Shown in pieces: positions 45,631 through 57,050 of a DNA stretch of 64,000 nucleotides. The notes beneath the pieces are model-generated. The model made no database searches. It was not told the origin of the DNA and worked only from the letters and a program-made list of their open reading frames with translations. Made by a program: the position numbers and the translations under genes. Numbering within the stretch: the stretch's first letter is position 1; the number at the start of each line of letters is the position of its first letter. The DNA is from Argyresthia goedartella (lineage: Eukaryota > Arthropoda > Insecta > Lepidoptera > Argyresthiidae). The stretch is taken from NCBI GenBank assembly GCA_949825045.1, contig OX463806.1, forward strand, positions 39,766,208 through 39,830,207, read 5' to 3'.

Positions 45631-46648
45631 TTAGAGGTCGCGCAAAATAGAACGAAAAAAAAGCAAAATTACCAACTATTTAGCTAATACATTTCTATTG
45701 TGATAATAAACGTTTTGAGTTTGCGAGCTTGTTAGCGACACAAAAAATGGAGGGGCGGGCGGTGGGCACCCTCTTCCCTCCCCCACGCACCGCACCGATT
45801 TCCCGCGCGGAGCTACTCGACTACTTAGCCTTTGTTATATTTTCTCGTTACCTTACACAAGGCTCGGTGGATGGCAAAAGCTATTTATTGCCTGAAAATA
45901 TACCTTTTACAGGTGCAGTTTACTCTCACCGCAGCAGATAAATGATCCATCACGGAATTAAGCCTGTTTGTGAGTCTCATTTATGGAAGTTATTGAATCG
46001 AGGCCCCATTGGCAAAGAGAGCTCCTCTAAACAACGCAAATCTCCTTGCCTAATAAATAAATACCCGAACAGGAGCGTTAGTAACACTGCATTGCAAGCA
46101 ATACGTCGCCACCTTTGGTATTTTCCAGAACATCTGATTGGACTTACTTTGTTCGAATCTTGAGCAAGACTCGAGTCCCAAGGAGAAATGGTACAAATTA
46201 TGCAGAAAACACCTAAACGAAAGGCTTTAAAGAGACTTGATGGCAAGACTTTTGATCCGTAGCCCGTAAGTCTTTTTTGACACAACGGCCCGCGACCCCG
46301 TTTGACTTCTTGATTAATAATGGGCGGCCATTTTTGATTAAAGATCCAGATCAGAATGGTCTACCGATGAACTTTACATCGAAATGAAAAAGGAGGAAGG
46401 AGAAAGCTCGCCAAATTAAAATAGTGTATAAATGTGCAAAGCGTGGAATGCATTAGTCGAGAAATTCAATGCAAGTATAACTAAAAACGAACAGCAGAAG
46501 CAGTATCTCCTCCGTGTGGTAGACTGATTATCTTAATATAACCTATAATTGTACATCATTATAATTGGTTAAATAAAAAACACATCAAAGATATATTTGT
46601 TTACGTATAAATCCCAATTAAAAAAGTGTAAAATCTGCGCGACCCCTA
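45631..46648. mobile_element. about 1.0 kb TIR element (hAT-like ends)
   Basis: ATTTAGAGGTCGCGCAAAAT (45630) is mirrored by TCTGCGCGACCCCTAAAT (to 46648). It contains a 64-codon open frame at about 45747-45941 (MEGRAVGTLFPPPRTAPISR) with no known domain. No transposase was recognised and the 8-bp duplication expected for hAT is not evident. Confidence 0.45.
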
Positions 46649-47284
46649 AATATTATTAGTTTTGGCACAAATTTTGCAAAGGGGTACCTGGGGCGATATG
46701 AAACAGGAAGAGCCCGGTGGAGCACCAAAATTCGTAACTTTTATTTTTTGGACCACCCTCGTGTTTTAACAGCCGATATAACAAATTATTAATAATTAAA
46801 CGAACGTACCCCTACGTGAAGTTCTATCATTATTATACGAGGGCTCCGTCTAAAGAAATGAGTAACCACATCCCGACGTTCCCGCCCGGCCCCAACCTTC
46901 ATCGGAAATATCCTAGCATAGAGAGGAGCCGAAGCCGGGTGTTAAGTGAAGACTCCAAACTTAATGACGAACGACCGACGACGGTGGCGCGGGAGGGAAC
47001 GAAAAAAATACACCAATACCCTCAAATACAGTGTTGAGTGATGACAGCTGGATGCGACAGTATTATCTCTTACTTTAGCTTACTCATTTCGAAGACGGAG
47101 CACGCGTATAATATCATAATTCTAATATAATAGTAGATTTTGCAGCTTATCACGTGCTTGTTGTGGTGGCGCATTTCGTTTGATATTATTGCGCAATCTT
47201 TCAGTTTTGAGGTTCGAATTCACGTTTCGACATTATATTATTTTCTTTTTGTTTTATTATTTTTAGTGCTTAAGCTTTCATGTA

Positions 47285-47340
47285 CCATGGTACGGAACCC
47301 TTCGTGTGCGAGTCCGACCCGCACTTGACCGAATTTTTCC
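47285..47340 (-). mobile_element. RTE-type retroposon 3'-end repeat, copy D (short)
   Basis: CATGGTACGGAACCCTTCGT, GTGCGAGTCCGACCCGCACT and TGACCGAATTTTT mirror the start of copy A. Confidence 0.6.
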
Positions 47341-47526
47341 TTTTAATGTTGTTTTAATGTTAATGTTGCTTAATGTTACTCCTAGTTTTATTCATATTCA
47401 TGTTACATTAGGTTCTTAAATATTGGTTAGTTTCACACATTTAGCCAACCCTGGGCTTTTAAGATAATAATAGATAATTATTTCTAAATCCTTTGTAAAC
47501 GTATCTTTCGTACTTATAACGTACAC

Positions 47527-47569
47527 GTATCGATTTTTATAAGTTAAACGTACTTATAAAAATCGATAC
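47527..47569. repeat. perfect inverted repeat, 18-bp arms, 7-bp spacer
   Basis: Arms are 47527-47544 (GTATCGATTTTTATAAGT) and 47552-47569; spacer TAAACGT. Confidence 0.95.
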
Positions 47570-48115
47570 AGTAATATGGGAGACATCAGATTGGTTTATT
47601 TGATACTTTATATTTATATTTTCTACTGGTCTTGTTCGGTTTCTGTGCTTTTTTCGTTCGCGAATTTACATTATTCTAAAGTCCAGTTGATCAGACTTTG
47701 GGTATTATGTATTTATAAAATACCTATAAAAAGTTACCGCTTTATTCATAAACGTCTTATAAACCTATTTTAACTATAATGCCGTTTTAATTCTTTTGTC
47801 TTTGTCTGTCACTTTGAAATTTGTGTTTATGAGAAAAGGACAAAGCACATTAGTTATCATAGGTTTGATAAGTTTTATGAATATGGAGGCTTTTCAACAG
47901 TTATCTTAAAATTATTGATTCGGCCTGGGAATTATACAAATTCGGCACTGTAGTGAATGAATTGGCCTACTGAGACTACAACACTAATTTTTCTCTACCA
48001 GAAAGTGGCAACCTACCAATTGTCATTTTGGTACAATTATTTTGATTTCAGGGCTGACAACCTCATCACAAAACGAAATAAGTAAATTATATACATATAA
48101 TAACCACGAGTATCG

Positions 48116-48301
48116 GCAACGTACCTATCTGAGAAAATTTATGGTATGAGTTAGATAAGATATTTTCAACAATAATAGCAACGTACCTATCTGAGAAAAT
48201 TTATGGTATGAGTTAGATAAGATATTTTCAACAATAATAGCAACGTACCTATCTGAGAAAATTTATGGTATGAGTTAGATAAGATATTTTCAACAACAAT
48301 A
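48116..48301. repeat. 62-bp tandem triplication
   Basis: Three essentially identical 62-bp units begin at about 48116, 48178 and 48240 (unit contains GTACCTATCTGAGAAAATTT). Near-identity suggests a recent event. It is about 300 bp upstream of exon 10. Confidence 0.95.
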
Positions 48302-48595
48302 TGTTTAAGTTAGCAACACTGGATTAATTACTATCAACTTAACGGAGAAGAGAACAGATAGATGAAAAAGCACTGAAGCTGCGGTAATAGCCACAATGGT
48401 AGGCGAGGAGCGGTCCATTCACCGGTCGGCAGCGTGCTCACGCTTTTCGGTTTTGACACGTTTCTCGGTTTCTGCACGCTTTCGAAATTGACCGACAAGT
48501 TCCAATAATTCAATTTTGTTGACCTGGCAGCAAGATAGCTTGTTAAATTTTTAGAAGGTAACCAGTTTCAAATAGTACTTCCGTATTGTTCGCAG

Positions 48596-48793
48596 GACAC
48601 CCGCAACATCACGCGCCAAGGCAACCTGCTGTTGCAAGACTCCCTGATGTGCGCCGACCTGACCGGCAACTCCGGGGAGAAGCTGAGGGAATATTATGTG
48701 TTCCTCTTTGAACAGTGCATCATATTCACTGAGCCGATTGGCAAGAAGACCCAGTTCACCAGCCCCACCTTCAACTATAAAGTGGATATCCTG
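48596..48793 (+). CDS. RhoGEF exon 10 (PH domain, strands 1-4)
   Basis: The 198-nt exon is phase 0/0, between TGTTCGCAG and GTAAGA. It reads ITRQGNLLLQDSLMCADL and later LREYYVFLFEQCIIFTEPIG, the PH 'GxLLxQD...RxVFLFEQxIIFxE' pattern that follows the DH domain in Trio/Kalirin. It ends FNYKVDIL. The 8-kb intron upstream holds BEL, SINE-like and 62-bp tandem repeats. Confidence 0.94.
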
Positions 48794-48947
48794 GTAAGAG
48801 ACAATGTTTTGGTTTTAAATGTAAGTTAATAAAGTCTGACAAGGGCATCTATAGTCCAATTTTATGACAGCTCTAAAGGTGCGCTTACATGGGCAACTAA
48901 AATTGCCCAATCCCGAGCAACTATGTCGTCACGACACTCATGACTAC

Positions 48948-49245
48948 TCAAAGTCAAAGTCAAAGTACTTTATTACTGCAGATATTTACATATACTTAGC
49001 AAACGTCATTTTTTGCCTCTTCTCTACATTGGACCACTGTGGGAGTAGAAGGGCGTAGAAACTCCCACAGATTGATTTTTAGATCTCTTTTTAAAATTAT
49101 GCTTAACTAATACAAAATATAATATTTAGTCATTATCATAATTAATAAGCAGGAATAAATAATTACAAAATTATTAACAGCAAGGTCTGTGTTGAGCCAG
49201 ATTAACCCCATACAGTCCTGTCATTTAAGTAATCTTGAACATACT
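48948..49245 (-). mobile_element. LINE 3'-end fragment with CAAAGT tail
   Basis: TCAAAGTCAAAGTCAAAGT followed by TTTATTACTGC and the block shared with 4105-4445. This is the clearest copy of this family in the window. Confidence 0.65.
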
Positions 49246-49394
49246 AGCAATTGTTGCTAAAGATACCGCCACACCATACCGCGCGATTATTCATTACACT
49301 CTATTCAGTTGAGCAAATATCAATGGCCATAGAAAAGTTTTTATTGCGCCAGCGGCTTGTAGTGCTTTTATTGTCATAAGTTCATGATTTAAAA

Positions 49395-49520
49395 ATTAAA
49401 ATAAAAGGGAAAGACGGATGAAGGAGGCCTGGGTGTTCAAGGAGCTCACGGGTGTTGTATGTATCTCCCACGATAGCCATTCTGGATTCTAATAATGTAA
49501 TTATCTTGGGTTCGAACGTA
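49395..49520 (-). mobile_element. fragment of the RNase H-bearing LINE seen at 20379
   Basis: Minus-strand peptide ESRMAIVGDTYNTRELLEHP parallels ETRMAILGDTTNTHELLKNS in the nested LINE at about 20500. Only the last part of ORF2 remains. Confidence 0.6.
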
Positions 49521-50105
49521 ATTAGCAAGACGAAAGCCAAGTTTATTGTGTGATGAATTGGACAATACATTATTCAAAAACCTCTCCAGAATGTCCCCAA
49601 GTTATTTTGAATAACTTTTAAATAAAGTTAGTCCTTTAGTTATCAAACAAACAACCAATATGAGGCATTAAATTTCTGCACATACAAAACTTGCCTCAAA
49701 AATTGCTCCAGATTGCTCCACTCAGTGCTCCAGATTGATCCATGACAGTTGCTGGGCAATTATTGCTCAAAATTGCCGTGAAGCGTATCTTGAAAGGAGA
49801 TGTTTTATTATTATAACCTTAGCCAGTACAGACTGGAGTCCCGCTAGGCGTGTCCAGAAGCAGGACATTGCGTTATGCAGATTATAAAATCACACGTCGT
49901 GTTTCCGGCAACATTTTTTTCCTTCACATTTAACTGTTACAAATAATATTATGTTATCCCTTACATAATCTTGAATCTCATTAGAGCTGGATATAGTGCC
50001 AACATTCGAGGCGAGTTTTTGCTATAAAAACAACACTTCCATTCTTGTCTTAAAAACTGAATATTTCTGCTAAAGAATTCAACATACTGACCCAAAACTT
50101 TGCAG

Positions 50106-50308
50106 GTCAACAAGATGACGTTCAAAATAATCCAATTGGGTTTCGTGGTGGGCTCCGAGGTTGAGGACGAGCGTCCCGTGAGCCTGCTGTGCCGGGCTCC
50201 GGAGGGCAGGCGCCGCAAATGGGAGGAGACTCTGTCCAACATGGTGAACGCTCACAAGCAGCTGGCCGACAGCCTCGAGAATCCGAACCACGCTATGCGC
50301 GACCAACA
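50106..50308 (+). CDS. RhoGEF exon 11 (PH domain end)
   Basis: The 203-nt exon lies between TTTGCAG and GTAAGT. It begins VNKMTFKIIQLGFVVGSEVE and contains the PH C-terminal helix RRRKWEETLSNMVNAHKQL. The invariant Trp of the PH helix is present. It ends in DQ plus two bases (CA). The true donor is CA|GTAAGT, not the later in-frame bases. Confidence 0.92.
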
Positions 50309-53300
50309 GTAAGTACAGGGAGGAACAAAGCGACACCCGATACGGTATTCTGGAATATTCTGAGCAACTTTATGGCAGACCCTTGGCAAGAACATCGCGC
50401 CACCCCGATACTATATACTGTAACTTTTGGACGGGAATCTTCATGGTAGTGTTGTGTGTTCAAAACCAGCTACAGGAAATTATAAGCGGATTATATAAAC
50501 GTCTTTAAACCGTCAACACAATAAGGTACTGGAACGAAGAGCGTTGATTGGGGCAATTTTCATGTGTACCTAGTACGTAACTGTCGGGCACTCGACGCGA
50601 ATTGTAACAAGGATTCAAGACAGACAGTTACCCGATTGCCTTCTATGTATATTGCTTGATAATCAATCGGTAGCTATCTGTCTGCGTTGTATCATTCATC
50701 TAATGTATGACCTGCGGCATCATCCGATATTTTAATATCCTAAATAAGTTTGTTATTTTACTCACAATGGTGATTAACCGATAATAATTATTACCTAACT
50801 CGAACATTCGTTTACTTCATTACATATAGAAGTCTAATTAATTAAGGCTTGTATTTAAACGTTTACCAATAAAACGCACCTATTTTACTACCAATAAATT
50901 CGAAATGACTGCCAGAATGGATAAATGATCACCAAATTGTGTTTGGATCAATGATCACCAAATTTCTTTTGTTTTGTGTATTTAAGTTATATTTTAAGTA
51001 TTTTTGTTGTTCTTACATGTTCAACCTAACACGAAGAATAAAAGGGGCTTAGCTTCGCTCACCCCCTTTACCCTTCGCCTAAGCTACCGCAGTATTTTGC
51101 CCAGATATTTTCTGCAACTTTTGGTGATCATTTACCTATTTTGGTAAGAAAAAAATATTTTGGTGGTCATTTAAATTATTCTCATTAATTAATAATAATA
51201 AATTCGAAACTTTCACGTTCGTCAAAAGAAAATTATATATTAATTGTGTAAAACAACATGTGATTTTAAAATGTCCGCATTAGCTTAATATAAAAACTGG
51301 AATTGATATATACATTGTATGTTTATTTAAGGCGATACCTAGGTGACCTATTGAAGCCATTAGGAGCCATATGCTCTCATATGATAAATGTCAGCAAGCC
51401 TTATCGATATTACCAATATCATATATCACTTTCACCGCCGACGATTTATGACCTTAAAATGTCCTTAGCCATAAAAATATAATTTTTATAAACTCAATAA
51501 AAGACCAAATGGTTTCCGGAGACATCTAGAATATAAACGATTTACGTCTTCTCAAGGCTGGCTGGTTTGTGTATTTTTATGGCTAAACTAATTTCACATT
51601 ATTATGTCTAAGGACAGCGTTCTTTACATTAATGTAGTTTAATTTAGTAGACGGTTAGTATACTCTACGTGCGTTATCGCGGTTATACACTGATCTAAGT
51701 AATCATAGTGAGTGTAGTTCAGTATAATACTCACTCATAAGCTTTGAAAGAGTTGTTTGGTGTTATATAGTTTATTTATTCAGGTTTATTACAGTTGTCG
51801 TCTATTAAAGTAAGTTAAGTTAAAGTAAATTTTAACTGAATGTCTTACTTAATCTAATTTGAACTGTTTAAGTTTATGACTTGGTTCAGAGAGCGAAATC
51901 GTCTGGCACAGGTATTTTCATACCTAAAAGACGGCTTCAGCTTACATAATGTTAATAATTATAGTTAAACAATAAACATATTTTCATTTTCATTTTCATT
52001 AGTGGCCTTTGATAAATATCTACACTGCCACCTACGTGTATTGGTTATTATTGCATACTGCCCTATCGTATAGCCAGCGAAATATACATAAACTCATGTA
52101 CGAACCTATACAGATTTCGTGATGATGATTGCGTAATTTAAGTAAAGATCCGTTCTATATACACGGTTCGCCGATACGAGTGTGTGAATAAGAGTGCACA
52201 TACAAGTAGTTTCACACACATGCACAGAGCTGACGTAGCTCAGCCTTATTGTTGTGAGATCAAGCAATATCGATACGTAGCCGTAGCCACGCCCCGACCG
52301 CGGCGGTACTATCTTTACAAGATACGCACAACGCACCACAAGCCACTGTCTTCCCGTCTTAGCTATCATTCTAAGGACGATATAATCAATTTGTACCTAA
52401 TAAACGTACGGTCAGTCAGCCACATGCGGCGGCTTTAAATCGGCCGGTGATATCGGCACGTTAAATGCCGTCTCTCACATCGCAACAAACGGATAGCTAG
52501 GGCCAGCCATTTAAGCATTCCGTAATTGTCCTCCGCACATGTTCGAGTATCGACTGTGGCTAGCCTATTTCGCTTAATTCGGCAGTTGAGTGGTCCAAAA
52601 CTATTTTGTAGTCATGTCATGATTCCAACTTATCAACGCTTATCTGGAACTACAATTAGAAACCACTAGCAGCTCCTTACTTAAATCTGCAATGACACTC
52701 TAGGATTACTGCCTACTTAGTGCTCGCGCGCAAGAGGATTTTTTTTGTCACTGTCAAGATAATGAAAAAGTTACACGTGCGCGCGAGCTTTTAATCACGC
52801 AATGACGCGTAGCATGCAATATTTCTATTTAGTCGTATCGCAATGGTACCATATGGTAGGTATTAATTATACAATTATATGTTCATATTACAATTAATTA
52901 TACATTAGAATTAAAACATGAATTGTGTTAAAAGACTGCGAAGAGTTAGGATTTTTCGGTATGATGAAATGATGGGATTTTGATCGATTTGAATGTACCT
53001 AGTCGTTAATCAAACATACTTGTAATAATTGGAGGCGTGTATGTAGTACATAGTTGATCTGCATTAGCGAGCACGTTTGTCTCGAGAGAAGCACTCACTA
53101 TGGCGGCTACACTTCTAGAAAAATCATGAATCAATGTGCTCCACTCTAACACACTTCGATCCTCAGAGCTATTGAATAATGCAAATAATATTTTTTCATC
53201 TAATCTGCAGATAATTATTATAAATTTTAAATTGATATATTAACGTATACTGTGCTAAATATATATTTTGCATGACGTTTTAACGCTTTTAAAGGTCAGT

Positions 53301-54060
53301 TACATATGTAGCAGATGAATTAGATTACAAATATTCTATGCGAGTGACTGCGACTAGCTCATTATACATTGTGAGTGATATAAATAAGCAATGTCTCAAT
53401 GCATCGCTCTCTCATGGCGGTAACCTGTGAAACTCTTCCTAACTTAATTTATTTTTGATCAAAATCATCGGGGCCAACCTATATTTGCGGTTTACTTACG
53501 CATTATAATTTTTCATGTTTCTGGACAATCATCCAGTACTTATGTATCGAGATTCCTTGACTGATATACTGCGCGTAGGGAATAAAATTAGACACTTGTA
53601 TTTATATAAACATTCAACATTAATCAATTCATATAGAAATACATAATATGCATAATCAAAATAGAATTTGATGTTCGTAGTTAAGATCATTTACCGACAC
53701 TTAATACCAGTTTTCTCGCATATGATTGTGTAGTGAATGTAGTAGTATATGAAGCTAAAACGGTTCTGAACAATTTCTTTGCTGCAAAACACTATGCTAC
53801 AAATTCAGATAAGTGATGTGAACTCGTTTCAGTCGAGATCGTGGGTGAAATACCCTCGATTTAATCAGACCTGTAATATGAAAGAACATACCTACGATTT
53901 AAGAAGTATCGTTCTGTCTCTGCAGATTTCACACAAAATAACGTGACAGAACGATACTTAAGTATTAACTTAGTTAATTTCTCAATTCAACAACCGGCGC
54001 TTAATTTCTGTAAAATACTACTAATAGAATGACAATCTAGGCTGTTATTTTTCGCACCAC
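50309..54060. other. intron 11-12, first part; one MITE and one possible retroposon
   Basis: A MITE-like unit at about 50903-51173 has inverted ends with AAATGATCACCAAA. A 3' tail (TTTTCA)n at about 51975-52001 after a GC-richer block (51810-51960) suggests a small retroposon on the + strand. A 15-bp-arm inverted repeat lies at 53904-53959. No gene was recognised; the open frames at 52184-52438 are probably chance. Confidence 0.45.
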
Positions 54061-54397
54061 ATGTTGAGAAAACTAAAAAGATGTTTACCTGTGGAGAGAC
54101 AGCCTGACCCATCAGTCTAATTGCGCTACTCGTATGTGGATACTCCACTCACAACGAGAATCTACATTGCTGAGCCCGGCCCTGACTACAGCACATTCCA
54201 GTCTATTGTCCACTCAGCCGGCGCGCTGTAAAAAAAACTAGTTGCGTCCGCGCCACCCGCGCGTCAGTTGTCGCGTACCCTCCGCCGCGCGAGCACGTTA
54301 CTCTGTTACGCCGCCAATTGTATTGTCTCGATTAAATTACTGTTTACTACTAGTCAGCGTTTACATACCTACCAAGACCATAACCGCCCCCACACGT

Positions 54398-55219
54398 ATA
54401 TTTTTGTTAACCTGTATAGCGACAGCCTCAGCTATCAGTCTAATTGTGCTACTGGTATATTTTGTTTACCTGTGTAGAGACAGCCTCAGCTATCAGTCTA
54501 ATTGTGCTACTGGTATATTTGTTTACCTGTGTAGAGACAGCCTCAGCTATCAGTCTAATTGTGCTACTGGTATATTTTGTTTACCTGTGTAGAGACAGAC
54601 TCAGCTATCAGTCTAATTGTGCTACTGGTATATTTTCTTTACCTGTGTAGAGACAGCCTCAGCTATCAGTCTAATTGTGCTACTGGTATATTTTGTTTAC
54701 CTGTGTAGAGACAGCCTCATCTATCAGTCTAATTGTGCTACTGGTATATTTTCTTTACCTGTGTAGAGACAGCCTCAGATATCAGTCTAATTGTGCCACT
54801 GGTATATTTTGTTTACCTGTGTAGAGACAGCCTCATCTATCAGTCTAATTGTGCTGCTGGTATGTTTTTGTTAACCTGTGTAGCGACAGCCTCAGCTATC
54901 AGTCTAATTGTGCTACTGGTATATTTTGTTTACCTGTGTAAAGACAGCCTCAGCTATCAGTCTAATTATGCTACTGGTATATTTTGTTTACCTGTGTAGA
55001 GACAGCCTCAGCTATCAGTCTTTTTGTGCTACTGGTATATTTTGTTTACCTGTATATAGACAGCCTCAGCTATCAGTCTAATTGTGCTACTGGTATATTT
55101 TGTTTACCTGTGTAGGGACAGCCTCAGCTATCAGTCTAATTGTGCTACTGGTATATTTTTGTTAACCTGTGTAGCGACAGCCTCAGCTATCAGTCTAATT
55201 GTGCTACTGGTATATTTTT
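54398..55219. repeat. 58-bp minisatellite, about 14 units
   Basis: The unit contains GACAGCCTCAGCTATCAGTC and TGCTACTGGTATATTTTGTT; period 58 bp (one unit 57). 58 is not a multiple of three, so it is read in rotating frames and the apparent Ile/Val/Tyr-rich peptides are shadows. One isolated, diverged unit lies outside at about 54079-54136. Confidence 0.95.
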
Positions 55220-57045
55220 CGGGAACACTTTTTTTATCTGTGTCTGTAATTTTTTATCTGCTATAATGTGTTTCAACTGTCGTTATACAAGGTATTTAGA
55301 CGCGTATGTACGTAGTTGTAGTTCTTTGAAATTGTGGTCAACACAGTGATAGCTTAATAAATTGTATTATTATTATTATTATGCTGTCCTTTCCCGCCCC
55401 TGTGGCATAAAAAAGATGAATCTCTGTCGTATTGGTCTTCAAAATGTTGTATTACTATAGAGTATTATGGTTTACTTAGGAACATGTACCTATTAATTTG
55501 AACTTTTATAAGATTTTTAATGAGATAGGGAACCATTAGGAACGAAATAAATAATGACCAGCTCATTGAGTGCAACTGTACTTATGTGTACAGGCATTCA
55601 TGTGACGTAAGCGGGATCATTTAAATTAAACAGCCATGTATAATAACTAATTAACCTTTAGTTAGAAGTTTATTTTATAATGCTCAGATACCATTGAAAT
55701 ATTAATGTTATTGATAAAACTGTCAGTTTTTGTCATATGAAATTGTGTACCATTTATTCCCTTGTAAAAATAGTAAGTCTATTCACTGTAAGGGCATTGA
55801 AGAGTTGCGGGTGTAGAGGCCTGATTGATGCACAACCTATTGGTACCTAGCATGTATAGTATAGACAAGGCGCCTTTGATGCAGGTATTGCTTTGCTGTG
55901 GTACATAAAATCGCTTGTAACGTCTAACAAACATCGGATTTTTTATTCAAGCCTTTTATTACTTCACAGCCAAATGGAAAGCTTAGCAGCAGGAGCCACA
56001 ATATTATTTTCATGGAACTGGTGATCCTCGATCTATTTCAGATTATTAGTAATAATAATAACAATATGTATCACATAGGTACATAATTATAATATTTCCC
56101 TGGTGTTATACATAACTGTATTATCATAAAATATTTAATAAAGTAGTTATGTGACCTATATCTATCAATAAAACATTTTTTCCAGATGTGTTGAAAGACA
56201 GCGCACTTTTTAACTATCACTTCGCATTATTATTACCTTTAGTATATTAATCAACCATGTCATATTCCTATGTTTATATAATAAGCGTTGTCTGTATATA
56301 TCTATACTAACTGCTAAAATATCAATGTAATTGTAACGTTACACGCGTAACTAATAAATGTGAATAAATGAAGCTTGTTGTTTAATGCTGTTAGTCCCGC
56401 ATGCTTATTTAATATTATTTATTTTTATTTTTGTTATTAACTTGGGAGCCTGCTTATAGCGCATATAATACTAACAGTTGTTTATGTGACTGTTACTTAA
56501 TGAAAGGCATTAAAATACGATTGTGGGTTTATGAAATGAGCTGACAGCCGAGTTTCATATCAACATCTCACGAGTATTTTACTGCCTAATTGTGTACAGT
56601 TACTTACACTGCTTTATCTACACACCAATTATAAGCTCTCTATGATGTGTTGAGGAACCGCATGTTACCACCGGTATTGCAGCATTGACATTTAATTTCG
56701 TATGAATCGTCATCTCGACTGATATTTGAATTGAGGTCAAATCAAATTGCTTTGTTTTTCATAGATTGTAGAATGTAATGAGAACATCTAATTCGATGTT
56801 ATTATGAAGCTATAACATTTTCACAGATAAGAAATGTGTTCCAACAAAACATTCATTTTCAAGCTGGTCGTTATTTGCGGCTTTTAGAGGGTTTATGATT
56901 TGTGTTTAGATGAAATACAAAAAGCTATAAATTAGGTAATCATATAACCTATAGATCAATACATATCACCCTATACAAGCTTGTTTTCGATGTCCTGTAG
57001 CCTTATCATGTAATTCTGACATCAAGTTTCGATTACTTTCGAAAA
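55220..57045. other. intron; contains dispersed repeat family A, copy 3
   Basis: 56455-56960 matches 10730-12010 (GTTTATGTGACTGTTACTTA, GTGTACAGTTACTTACACTG, GAGGGTTTATGATTTGTGTT). The remainder has a short (TAT)n at 55362 and no gene. Confidence 0.5.
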
Positions 57046-57050
57046 AAATA

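Noticed and set aside
54398..55219. CRISPR-like direct repeat array
   Set aside because: Repeats are contiguous with no unique spacers; the genome is eukaryotic.
54242..55266. Hydrophobic peptides of Ile/Val/Tyr repeats resembling membrane segments
   Set aside because: The 58-bp unit rotates frame every copy and the stops recur; it is a minisatellite, not a membrane protein.
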